64,000 nucleotides of DNA from Pomphorhynchus laevis (Eukaryota; Acanthocephala; Palaeacanthocephala; Echinorhynchida; Pomphorhynchidae): the NCBI GenBank assembly GCA_012934845.2, contig WNNJ02002880.1, positions 1 to 64,000 on the forward strand, in the 5' to 3' direction. Of the stretch, positions 1 through 10,929 are shown one piece after another. The stretch's first letter is position 1. Each line of letters starts with the position of its first letter. The notes beneath the pieces were generated by a model. The model saw only the letters and a program-made list of their open reading frames with translations, made no database searches and was not told where the DNA came from. Position numbers and translations under genes: made by a program.

Positions 1-34
1 GACACTAGAAAAAACTGTGCTGCATTTGGTTTTC

Positions 35-40
35 TTTATT
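35..40 (-). terminator. Candidate poly(A) signal of mL40
   Basis: AATAAA on the minus strand lies about 115 nt past the mL40 stop codon at 156. No other AATAAA lies between it and the stop. The assignment is positional only. Confidence 0.4.
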
Positions 41-155
41 TCAAAGAAGAAAAATAAATCAATTACGAAATTGATAAAATAGAGTAACCATTTAGGAAAA
101 TTATCATTTTTACTAAATTAATAAAAATGAAAAACAGAACAATCGTTTGATACTT

Positions 156-3100
156 TTAGCTGGATCCAGTCGATTTGCTCGATTCCTTTCGATCGTAAGA
201 AATTCTTTCAAGTACGTTTATATTGAAGCCTTTTTCAAATACATTAGTAGTATCTGTATAGTCCCCTTCAATAGTTTGAAAATTATCAGGCGAAAGCGTT
301 TCTACGGGCCCATGAAATGTGATTGGAAATTGTAACGATTTATCGTTATTGATGCCTTTCTTTAAACAAATAGACCAAAATTTCACAACTTAAAAGCATT
401 ATTTTCAAAATTCAATTAAAAGACTTTAACAAATAAAAAGCAATTCATTTAAAATTAATAAATCGGGCCACAAAAATCGTTTCACTAGGCACTCGTGTAT
501 CCACAATGAAACTATGAATAGTTTAAAAGCACAATTAAAAGCTACATTTTGGGAGGTTACGAAAACCGAAAATATATCTACGATAACATAGTCATCGTAT
601 TTTCGATATTTACTTGACAACAAAATGTTTCACTATATAAATAATTTCAGAAATTCGCTGTTTTCCGACATGATGAAAAATAAATATGTGCTAAATATCC
701 GCTTATCTCTCAGCTTCATGTAGTTAAAATGCAAAATTTAACCAGATCAAATGCTGAGATAGTTATTATATATATTGCCAAAGCTTTCGCCGCGTTATGG
801 CTTCATGAGTGGCTCATCTGAAAACATGGAACATATTAACATCGTCACAAAAACATTAATAATCAATTAATAAATAATAGCATAATTAATATTTGATTCA
901 TTGCATCGAATCAAGCCAACCTAACGGCTCGTCCTTATTGTTGAGGCTCTTGTCGCTATCTGCACCCGATATTAAGATATGTAGACAATGAGGACGATGA
1001 TATGTGGACAACGATATGTAGACAATATCGAGTGCTACCTGCACCCAATATCAAGATATGTACCCGATATGTAGACAATGAGGCAGCAGTTCATTCTTGA
1101 GAAGCTATTCTACAGAATTTCGATCCACAACAGTTTGGACTTAGCCTCCGTATCGACGATATCACGTACTTAGCAAGGGCAATACTTATGTGTGGCATTG
1201 TTTAGTGTGATAATCGATTATATCAACAAATAATGGGTAATTGTCTCGCCCCAATCCTGGCGATCGTGTATTTGGATAGACTTGATAATACTTTTATCTA
1301 TAACAATGAATTCCTCGCACGAAATGTCACACATTACTTTCGGTACATTGACGACGTGCTTATTGTGCATAAGGCGAGTCTATGCCGCCAAACGTTAATT
1401 GATAGTTTCAACACAATGGACAGCAACCGTCGTTTGACAGCCGAATTAACGACTACCAGTGCAGATAGACACGTGCCATTCTTAAACGTCTCGTTTGAAC
1501 AGAACAACGTAAAGGAATACGAGTGGTATCAGAAGCCCACAAAGCTTAATCTTACGCTACACAAAACTATCATCCCACCCATACAGTGTGAAGAGGGATC
1601 TCTACCTTAACATGCTACAAACAGCGCGCATGTGCACTAGCAGTAATGAAGTAGCTGAAGATAAGTGCAGGAAGATCGACTTGATGTTTAAGGAAAGAGG
1701 CTACACGGACAGTGATCTTATAAATATCAAAAATAAAAGCCTTAACGGAATACAGATATTATTGCGAAGCTAAGCTGTCTTTAAGATCCCTTTTATAAGC
1801 GATGCTTTCACAAGCAAGGTGAATCGATTAGCGATACGATACAATCTTGATGTCCGCATAGTTCATGGGAATTATAGGAACTTAGGAAATAGACTAATTC
1901 GCAGTCGCTTTAACGAAGAGCCACCACCCTGCACGAGTGCCTGTCCGATTTTTGACCACAAAAGCAGACAGCATAATGTTTCATTGTGCTACCAACGTAA
2001 TGTAGTTTATGAAATGTTTTGTGATAAGTGCGCTGCTGTAGGTAAGAAGGTTAGCTACAGGGAAACACAACGTCCGGTTTCTGAACAACTCAAGGAACAT
2101 TTAAGAGCAGCACGAAACTCTTCAGCGCCTTCTTACGCCAGCAATACATGGGCCGTTTATTATCAACATCAACATGCAAATGGGCAACCAAAGTTCAGCG
2201 CAAAAATACTCTACCGAGCAGATAACGGTGTGTCGCGAAAACTAATGGAGGCAATATTAATATAGGGTGCAGATAGCGACAAGAGCCTCAACAATAAAGG
2301 CGAGGCGGTGGGCTGGCTTGATTCGATGCAATGATAAATATTAATTATGCTATTAATTATTTATTGATTGATTGTTAATGTTTTTGTGACGATGTTTGTG
2401 CTCCATTTTTTCAGATGAGCCGCTAACGAAGGCGAAACGCGGCGAGAGCTTTGGCAATATATGTAATAACTAACTCAGCCTTTGATCTGATTAACTTTTG
2501 CATTTTAATAAATATGTGTATTTGCTGAATCAACATGTAAAGAGCAGGCTAAAGATTTATTGACACAGTCAAGCGCACTTTGAATTAGATCATTCAGTAC
2601 CATAGTTCGATTTATTTCGATCGTGATGAGAGTTCGTATTTCGATCGCAAGTTGAGTTTATATTCACAGGTGAGTTCTTATTCGAAAAATTAATGTATGC
2701 AGCAAGAACAGTTGAAAAGGTATCAAAGTCTTCATAAACAATAAACAGATTTGAAGGTTCATATGTGAAAATATCTAATAAGTCCCTACATCGTTAAATA
2801 TATTTTCATGATTTCACGCGTAATTAGTTTTAGATCTAGTGGGGAACGCAAATGATCAAATGAACCTAATATGATCCTTGGATAGTAATAATTAAACGAA
2901 GTTTATGATAAACAGATGAACGATAAAATATATTTTTACGTTCATATAAATATATAAATATATTTTTATAAAATATATGTTTACGATAAACAGATGAACG
3001 ATATGATAAACAGATGAACGATATGAAAGGTTCATGAATCTATAGCAGAAAACATATTGTCAGCATAACTTAGTGTTACTAGTTGTCCTCATTAAAGATA

Positions 3101-6100
3101 ATCTCAGAATATAATAAGTTTGTACATATATTTTAATATGGAAATAAACCTGAAGTGCTGCATTGTACAGGGTAGGAGATAATTTTTTCAGGGCATCAAG
3201 CGCCTGATCTTGCATCTGTAACGCCTTCGATATAATTATTATTTCCTTGTTAATTTGAGACGATTTAAGCCGCTCCCATTGTCGTATTATATCAAAACGT
3301 CTATCTTGCTCGGATTCAGTGAGTTCAGCTAATTTTGATCGTGTTCGTTTGCTTAACAAGTATTGCACAAAATAATTAATTGAGCAATATAAAATATTTT
3401 AAATATTTGTGAAGCATATTAGAAATGTATTCAATTGAATTGACTACGCCAAAAGTAAACATTTGGTATCTTTTAAAATTAAATATTAAAATTTGTCAGT
3501 TAAAAGTTCAATGCAAATTGTAAAAAATAATAATGTTTAAAAGATTTTAACACGTAACCATAATAAATATCAGTCTTTTAATTACTAAATTATAGTACAG
3601 GCTCATTAAAATAAGGCGCACATTTCAGTCAAGTGTTATGATTTATACATTAACAATAATTTAAGATTTTGATATTTAGACTTTAACCTACAGTATAGTA
3701 GTATAAATAGAGAAAGTCCAATTTTCTGTGACGCTCTATACAATTAATATTCTTAATTTTAACAACTCTACGGTAAAATAAATACAAATTTAATATAACA
3801 ACTATAATAAGACGAATATTCAATATTGTTGTAAACAAATTCCTAGTTATGTTTATAACTAATATTAAGCTATACAACCGTATCTTGTAAGAAACCACTT
3901 GATATCATGATGATCAGGATATTAAGTGGTTACTTAAAATAATCGATGCACACGCTACTACGTCAGCGAATTCTCGTAGATACCTTTTAAATATATCACA
4001 AGGCAACAGAAACGATTGATGTTAGTTCATGCTACTAATGAGTGCTGCAGACTACCATCAGATCGTCTAGGAGTGATAAGAAGGTCTGCTTTGCATGTAA
4101 TCGAACTCCGGTTTTTTTGAAAAATTTACGATTATGAAACTGAAGCTTTTTAGCTCCCGGAGCACAGTTTTACACATTCTGCGATTAAATTATAAATACG
4201 TATCCGATAAAGGGATCCTGTGAGAAAGTAAGCAGCGACAGCAATTTAAATTCCTGCTGAATAAAATTAGGATGATCCGGAAAGCACGTTCTTAGTTTAA
4301 AGAGGCTATGTCCATGCTACTACGTTAGCTAATTCTCGGAGATGCCTTTTAAATATATCACAAGGCAACCGAAACGATTGATGTTAGTTCATGCTACTGA
4401 TGAGTGCTGCCGGCTATCTTATACTCGTCTAGAAGTGAAAAAGAAATTTGATCGGCTAGTAATCGAACTCCAAATGATGACAACATTCACGATTATAAAA
4501 CTTAATCTTATTAGATCCCGGAGCATAGTGCTACACATTCTACTGACCAATTATAAAACTCTATCCTCTAAAGGGATTCTGTGAGAACGCAAGCAGCGAC
4601 AGCAATTAAAGTTCCTGCCGCATAAAATTAGGATGATCCGGAAAGCACGTGGTTAGTTTAAAGAGGCTATACCCATGCTACTACGTTAGCAAATTCTCGG
4701 AGATGCCTTTTAAATATATCACAAGGCAGCCTGCCGAAATGATTGATGGTAGTTCATCCTACTGATGAATGATTCCGGCTACCTAATACTCGTCTAGGAG
4801 TGATAGTGAAGTCTGCTCTGCATGTAATCAAACACCGGTTTGTGGCAACATTCTTGATTATAAAACTGTAGCTTGTAAGCTCCTGGAGCACAGTGTGAAC
4901 AATTCTACTCTTAAATTATAAAAATGTATCCTCAAAAAATCCTGTGGGAAAACAAGGTACGACAGCAATAATATTTCCAGCCGAATAAATCAGGATGATC
5001 TAAAAAGCACGCGGTTTGTCTAAAGAGGATATGCCCATGCTATCACGTTAGAAAATTCTCTGAGATGCATTTTAAATATATCACAACACATGAAACGACT
5101 GATAATAATTAATCCTAATGATGAACGCTGCCGGTTTCAACAGCTTGTCCAGATGGGTAAAGGAATCTGTACTGCATGTAATCGAACTACGGTTTTTGGT
5201 AACTTTAACGTTATAAAATTGAAGCTTATTGGCTCCCAGAGCATAGTTTTAGACATTCTGCGATCAAATTATAAAACTATATCTTATGAATCCTGTGAGT
5301 AAACAAGCTAATAAAACAATAAAATCTCCTGCTGAAGAAAATTAGGAGGATCCGGATCGCGCGTGGTAAGTTTTAAGAGGCTATGTCCAAGCTAGAATGT
5401 AAACAAATTCTCGAAGATGCCTTTTAAATATATCACAAGGCAACCGAAACGATTGATGTTAGTTCATGCTACTGATGAGTGCTGCCGGCTACCATCAGAT
5501 CGTCTAGGAGTAATAAGGAAGTCTGCTCTGCATGTAATCGAACTCCGGTTTTTTTGAAAAATTTACGATTATGAAACTGAAGCTTTTTAGCTCCCGGAGC
5601 ACAGTTTTACACATTCTGCGATTAAATTATAAATACGTATCCGATAAAGGGATCCTGTGAGAAAGCAAGCAGCGACAGCAATTTAAATTCCTGCCGAATA
5701 AAATTAGGATGATCCGGAAAGTACGTTGTCAGTTTAAAGAGGCTATGCCCATAGATACTACGTAAGCAAATTCTTGAAGATGCCTTTTAAATAGATCACA
5801 GGGCTACCGAAACGACTGATTATAGTTCACCTTACGGATGAGTACTGCCGGCTACCATCAGCGCTTGTTTGGGAGTGATAAAGAATTTTGATCTGCATGT
5901 AATCGAATCCGGATTATGACTACATTCGTTATTATAATATTTAAGCTTATTAGATCCAGAAGCATAGTACTACACATTCTACTGTTTAACAGTAAAATAT
6001 TAAAAAATATTTGATTTTGAATATTTGATATCAAATATTAAATATCTGTCAGAAATACTGATACCACGTATTATTGATTCAACATTATTATTTTCTATTC

Positions 6101-8559
6101 ATTTTCAAGCATGCTTTTTGTTGAATTGTTTGTTCCTTACGAAGGGGAGAATTATAAATCAACAAAATATTATAAAAAATAACTTTAAACTATTAAGCGA
6201 AAATGTTTTATGGATGCATAATAAAACAATATGCTTCGTGTTAGAATAAGATATACCATATAATCAAATTTCATCAGAGAAAATACTCATTAACATGTAT
6301 TTGGCCTCTCTGCTGTGTTGTGTCGAGGAATAAGGGTCGAAACCTGATAGCATAGCAATTCATCCTGATTACGATACATCGTATATTGTTCATGGCGTTT
6401 TAACATCGAGAGACATAATAATATAAGAAATTATTGCCCAAAAACTCCGGGTAAATGGCTTAAATATTTTGAAAATTTAATGTTTATAAGTTAATATTGT
6501 AAAACGTTAATTAAAGATATAAAAACTACAACATTACAATGTTATCAATATGCTAACAATCATGGAAGAAATCGTTTTTGAAATCAGAAAAATTTGCATT
6601 TCAAAATAGTAAGGGCATTAATTTAAACTTAAACGTTTTGTTATGAGTATGGTTGTTAAAGTGAACAACTACTTTAAATGGAATTATAAAACATATAATA
6701 TATTCACTGAAAGAATTGTAAAATTCTAATTAACAATATGCTTTGTATTAGCATAAGATACACCAGATAATCCAATTTTATCAGAGGATATACGCCATTA
6801 GCATTTATTTGGTACCGCTGCTATGATGAATCGAGGAATAAGGTGCGAAACCTGATAGCACAGCGGTTCATCCCGTTGACCTCTATTTTTATTCGAATAC
6901 ATCGTGTACTATTTATTAATCAATCCATGAAATTGACTTTTATTTTAAATTTCAATTTTAAATTTTATCGTTATATAAAATTAATTCTATAAAAAGGAAT
7001 ATAATTGTTTGTTATCATCAGTTTGGCAGCCACGAAAGAATCGACAAATTATCTTTATTTTTGATTTATATATAGTATAAAATACGTAAACTCAGTTATC
7101 TATTATTTTTAAGCAAGTATTTGATGTTTTTTCCTATCCTTTATAATGGATATGTATAAATCAACACAATTATATTAAAAAATTTGTAACACTTAAGCGA
7201 AATTTTTTAATGGATAGATAATAAATAATATGTTTTGTATTATAATAAGATACATTAGATAATCAAATTTAAACATAGAAAAAACGTCATAAGCGTGTAT
7301 TTGTTTCTGCTATCTTGTTTGGTTGATGAATATGGTGAAAACATAAATGCGTCTGCTTATGACCACTTATCTTAATTTTAATGATGATGTATTATCTATT
7401 AATTAATTCACAAACATTCTAATTTATAAAAAATTAGTTTTGTAAAATATTAGAATTACAGAAAATCTTAGATAAAAATATTTATTTTTAAAATTATAAA
7501 ATGTACAAAATTCGAAGACTCAGTTAAGTTCAATAATTATTCAAAATAGATTTAAACGCGATCCGCTAGCAGATATGGGAAATATGCCACGAAACACAGT
7601 AAACTATTCAGAGTGATGATATCACACTTAAATATTGTTACTCACTCTTTTTCTCGCAATACTATTCGATCAGCTTCCAATTCTTCAATAGGTTTGAGAA
7701 CACGTGCCATTTTGGAGATTTTTTTTAGCCCGCGCTCGATCTTTTTCTTTTTTCTCTCTTCTCTATACAAATCACACAAAAACGAACAATTTGAATAAAT
7801 ATGTTATGTATTCGATAATTTATATTCTTAGTTAAAAAATCAACTTGTTTTGCATGCTTAATAAACTTGCTTATATTGGCACCTTCTATTTACGCTGTTT
7901 AGAATTTGGTGCAATTTGATATCAATTAAAAAGTTGACATCTAATCGATCATTTTCGTTGTCCGGATTAAGAAAACTATTATTTAATTCATTTGCAATAT
8001 GTATTTATACGGTTAAGATTATTTTGCGTCTAAACACATCGAAAAAAGTGTCATCGTATTTAATTTTCTTCGAAAATAGATCAAATGATTAAGGTACTAA
8101 AATTTTGAAATTGCGTCTTACAGGGCAATTTTGGATCCTAATTTTTTTAAATATCCATAAGTATACATGTCATAAGCTTACGTGCCTTTTTCACTAATGT
8201 AAAATAATATACTGAATAAATGGCTATTAGATAAGTAGGTTATAATGTTGCTGTGAAAGAATCCGCAAAGAAGATGAAGACACGAAATATGCATTTAAAA
8301 AATGTGTTCAGAATTCACTGTCTGAATAAAATAAGCATATTCTGAAGACGAAAACAGTGTAATATATTTAGAAACTGTATGAAATCCATATTTTTCATAT
8401 CGTACGTGGATGTTATTTTGTGCGCATTTAACTTTATTCTGTGTTATTCAAACAATTTCCTTTTGACATTTCGTGTACATTAATAAAACGTTAAAACCAT
8501 CATACCTTAATTTCAATACGGCAGGATCTATCTTTTTCTTTGGCTTTGGAGGAAGCGCT
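156..8559 (-). CDS. MRPL40: Mitochondrial large-subunit ribosomal protein mL40 (MRPL40) homologue, four supported exons
   Basis: Structural protein of the mitochondrial large ribosomal subunit. Exons on the minus strand: 8506-8559 (or 8557), 7646-7762, 3150-3351 and 156-359, all with GT donors and AG acceptors and compatible phases (2, 2, 0). Similarity to animal mL40 is recognisable along the length: a basic start (KPKKKIDP, then RKKKKIERGLKK), PIEELEADR, the helical block LTESEQDRRFDIIRQW followed by SPTLYNAALQ, and the tail LQFPITFHGPVETL ending in EGDYTDTTNVFE. The last exon extends about 25 residues past the usual animal end and is Ser/Lys rich. With the tentative first exon the protein is 198 aa, close to the usual length of about 200. 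Introns carry PLE-A (intron 359-3150) and the 360-bp satellite plus solo PLE-D ends (intron 3351-7646). Identity is by recalled family similarity, not a search. Confidence 0.85.
724..967 (-). repeat. Left inverted terminal repeat of PLE-A
   Basis: The reverse complement matches 2265-2508 for most of its length. It carries a hammerhead-like core on the minus strand at 779-820 (CAGATGA, GCC...GGC, GAAAGC). Penelope-like elements are known to carry terminal repeats in direct or inverted orientation. Confidence 0.75.
2265..2508 (+). repeat. Right inverted terminal repeat of PLE-A with hammerhead-like core
   Basis: Begins at the end of the GIY-YIG reading frame. The core at 2412-2454 reads CAGATGA, then GCCGC, a loop, GCGGC, then GAGAGC. 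The paired GCCGC/GCGGC would be stem II. One core base (U4) and the GAAA differ from consensus, so this copy looks degenerate. Confidence 0.65.
2509..3149. other. Intron stretch with no recognised gene
   Basis: AT-rich mL40 intron sequence. A short iterated unit (GATAAACAGATGAACGATA and variants) recurs at about 2908-2930 and 2985-3022. Nothing else was recognised. Confidence 0.5.
3945..5985 (+). repeat. Satellite family 1: about six tandem units of about 360 bp
   Basis: Successive units start near 3950, 4314, 4676, 5036, 5390 and 5755, each with variants of CTACTACGTTAGCAAATTCT then GAGATGCCTTTTAAATATAT. Every unit contains a core around GGCAACCGAAACGATTG ... TTCATGCTACTGATGAG ... TGCCGGCTACC. 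Units 1 and 5 are the closest pair; unit 4 is the most divergent. The array lies in the 3351-7646 intron of mL40. Small reading frames in it (4342-4584, 5090-5302) are not conserved between units and are not called genes. Confidence 0.85.
6160..6440 (+). repeat. Solo terminal repeat of the PLE-D family, copy 1
   Basis: Sequence from TTAAGCGAAAATGTTTT through TAATCAAATTTCATC to CGAAACCTGATAGCATAGCA matches, in reverse complement, the region next to the PLE-D RT stop at 11030-11285. No coding part is attached. Confidence 0.65.
6720..6930 (+). repeat. Solo terminal repeat of the PLE-D family, copy 2
   Basis: Second copy of the PLE-D end. It contains a closing helix CCGCTG..CTAT / ATAGCACAGCGG around CGAAACCTG, the best-preserved hairpin version of this end in the window. 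Confidence 0.6.
7140..7400 (+). repeat. Solo terminal repeat of the PLE-D family, copy 3 (degenerate)
   Basis: Shares CACTTAAGCGAAATTTTTT, AATAATATGTTTTGTATTA and AGATAATCAAATTTAAACA with copies 1 and 2, then diverges before the hairpin. Confidence 0.5.
7763..8505. other. mL40 intron, nothing recognised
   Basis: AT-rich intron between the 8506-8559 and 7646-7762 exons. No repeat or coding similarity was seen. Confidence 0.5.
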
Positions 8560-8692
8560 CTAAATATAAAACAGGAAACAGTTTGTGCATTTGAAAATTA
8601 AAGTATTTTAGATGAACCAAATTCTAAATGTTTTTAAGAAGCTATTATCTGAATAGGTCAGTGGCGTACCGTTGTATACAAGTAAAACATAC

Positions 8693-8714
8693 TCCACGTA
8701 GTTGTTGAAAACAT
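8693..8714 (-). CDS. MRPL40: Tentative first coding exon of mL40
   Basis: An ATG at 8714 preceded by an A-run opens seven codons (MFSTTTW) plus one base before a good donor (A then gtatgt). It joins in phase only if the next exon starts at 8557, using the second of two adjacent AG acceptors. An in-frame stop lies upstream. The short leader is a weak mitochondrial presequence, so the true start could instead be in an upstream exon. An ATG near 10237 (minus) opens a short frame without a convincing donor. Confidence 0.35.
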
Positions 8715-10929
8715 TTTTTTTGTTTGTAGAAATGGTTCAGAGCGGATTCAAGCATTTTACCTAAAACATTTATGCACGATAAAAAAAAGTGAAAATAACG
8801 ACTTACAAGCTCAGTTTTAAATAATTAAATATTGGCACTGAGTGAAAGAATTAACTTAGATGGTTTTTTTTCAAAGAGAAGATTCAATAGAATGATGAAA
8901 AATACAATAAAGTACAAAACCGATTTACAAATGATCGCATTGACATTCGTTTAATGTCAATAAAAATATTGAATTATTTACAAAACTAATGATCAAATAA
9001 AAATAAATTATTTACATGCATTCGTGGTAAATAATGAGAATAACTGTTAGTTATATTTGAAATTTAATAAAGAGTAGTAAACTATTTGATTTATCGAGAT
9101 CTACTAATCCTAATGTGATTTACTTTCTATTCGGATAAATTATTCCGATCAATTAAGTGAGGACACGTATTTTGTACTATATTTATATCTAAAAAAGTAA
9201 ATATCATAAATCTTACAATATCATTTTGTAATATATCTAAATTTTAAAAAGTAAATGCTTTGAATTTTTGGTTATTTATTTTTAAAAGTATAAATCTTAA
9301 ATATCAAATTTTTTTACAATTTAAATTTTTATAAGTTAAGAATTTTTACAAATCAATTTTTATGATTGATTAATATATAACATAACATGTATTAGAATTA
9401 AGATATTAATATAAGAATTATTTATTAATATTGGCTACTTACAATAATAATAACTATTTAACGATGAATTATTAACCGAGTAAATGAAACTTTTTAAACA
9501 CAATATTCAAATCAATGTAAAAGTTAACTTAAAATTTGCCACGCCTGGTAGCTACATGAATATCTAAAATATCGCGTTTAAAAAACGTTTTTTGAATGTA
9601 TAATTTCAATGATATTTGCATCTGACACGTGTACGTGTCTATCATGTATAGAAAAGTTGTGTTCAGTAGTGAACACAAGCACTAATATTTATATTTTGCA
9701 AATTTGCGATCTTCATTTTGGAATTAAGATAATTTAGAAACATATTTAAATTTTGATCACCGAAATCATTATCAAAAATGATAATGATCATCGAAAATTT
9801 AAATAAAATTATTTATAGATATATTTTATTTCGACTTGTTTCAAACTTAAATACTAAACATTTATATGTTCATTTGTGCATTTTAATTTAAGATAATATT
9901 ATCATTTAAGAAATTTCGGTTTGATAATAATTGGTGTATTAATTTTACTTACTATAAAAAAATTCTGAATGCAAAAATTATTCTCTAAATTACGAAATTA
10001 CAATATACAAACCAGTCTCTTCTAATTTAAAATGGACAAGAAAATTTAGAATATACAATAAAATTCAAGTTCTTCTCATATACAAAACTAATTTACTTTC
10101 ATCAAGGCACATGATATAAAATATCGAAACTACATGATATAAAATATCGAAACTATTCATTATTATATGGTTTTCGGAACCACATCGAATCACTTTTCGC
10201 AATTGCCTGAAATGTGAAATTAACATTCGCATTCTTGCTCATTTTGATTCGTTCGCCAAATTTTGCTTGCTTCCTATCCTCATAAAAAACAAAGGAGTCG
10301 TTCATTGGATTAATGTTGTAATATGGTGACTAGTGGTTGTAAACGCACATATCCACTTATACTTTATTAAAGTTTGATTTGTTATATTTTAAAGCATTAT
10401 ATATAATCTTACATTTTGATCTCGAGCATCTTAATCTCTAAATTGAAAATAATATAGAATTGGTTTGACTATCCGTGTCATCTTGCTTTTGCAATCAGAA
10501 AATTAACAAAATCGCCACTGTTTGAATTATGGCGTATGATTGTAGAAACTCTAAATTAGCTGCTTAACAAATGATTAACCACACGATCAGCTGTGTCGAG
10601 TCTCTTTAGGTACCCAGATGGCCATGCCAATTTGAAATGCTGACTAATGTTAATGCTATCCTTTGCTCTCCATCTGTAACCTTGCAGATGTTACATTACC
10701 AAACCGAAAAGATAACCATTTAGGGCTGCATATTAACTGTTTCAACTATGGTTGCTAGCTAGTTTGTCTGATATTGTTCGGCAATATCATGAGAGCTTTT
10801 CGGTGTGTTTTTATAGTGATTCTCAATAATGTCGTGTATCCGATTATTACGGGTTTTTGTTAGATAAACTATATGAAGTCAACCTACTCTGATAAGTTAG
10901 CAAAAAGATATTAGTCTTCAAACTTATCT
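8715..10929. other. AT-rich sequence upstream of mL40, nothing firm
   Basis: No coding similarity was seen. A 22-bp direct duplication (TACATGATATAAAATATCGA plus two bases) lies at about 10109 and 10131. It may hold the mL40 promoter or an upstream exon. Confidence 0.4.

Larger units (their letters stand above)
724..2508 (+). mobile_element. PLE-A: Penelope-like element with inverted terminal repeats, 5'-truncated RT and GIY-YIG endonuclease
   Basis: Lies in the last intron of mL40 on the opposite strand. RT motifs are MGNCLAPILAIVYLD and FRYIDDVLIVH (1233-1610), with thumb-like sequence to 1773. The C-terminal part (1819-2265) has Cys pairs and the GIY-YIG-type run KKVSYRETQRPVSEQLKEHL with a later MEAILI, the order typical of Penelope-like proteins. 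The RT fingers region is absent. Arms of about 245 bp at 724-967 and 2265-2508 are inverted copies of each other, with moderate divergence. The coding part is old: it lies in several frames with about two or more breaks. A short iterated sequence (GATATGTAGACAAT variants, about 968-1082) precedes the RT. Confidence 0.8.

Noticed and set aside
4342-4584. 80-aa frame in satellite family 1
   Set aside because: Not open in the other units of the array, so no sign of coding selection.
3945-5985. tRNA or tRNA-derived SINE in satellite family 1 because of GTTCGATTAC-like sequence on the minus strand
   Set aside because: A B-box-like stretch is present in some units, but no A box at the right distance and no cloverleaf; it is also not shared by family 2.
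6740-6890. PLE-D end as a true hammerhead
   Set aside because: There is a closing helix and a CGAAAC, but C3 of the core is not C, stem II is weak and there is no room for stem III. Kept only as a hairpin.
10150-10330. Upstream first exon of mL40 starting MSKNANVNF
   Set aside because: No donor of the right phase with a reasonable consensus; the nearer ATG at 8714 fits better, though still tentative.
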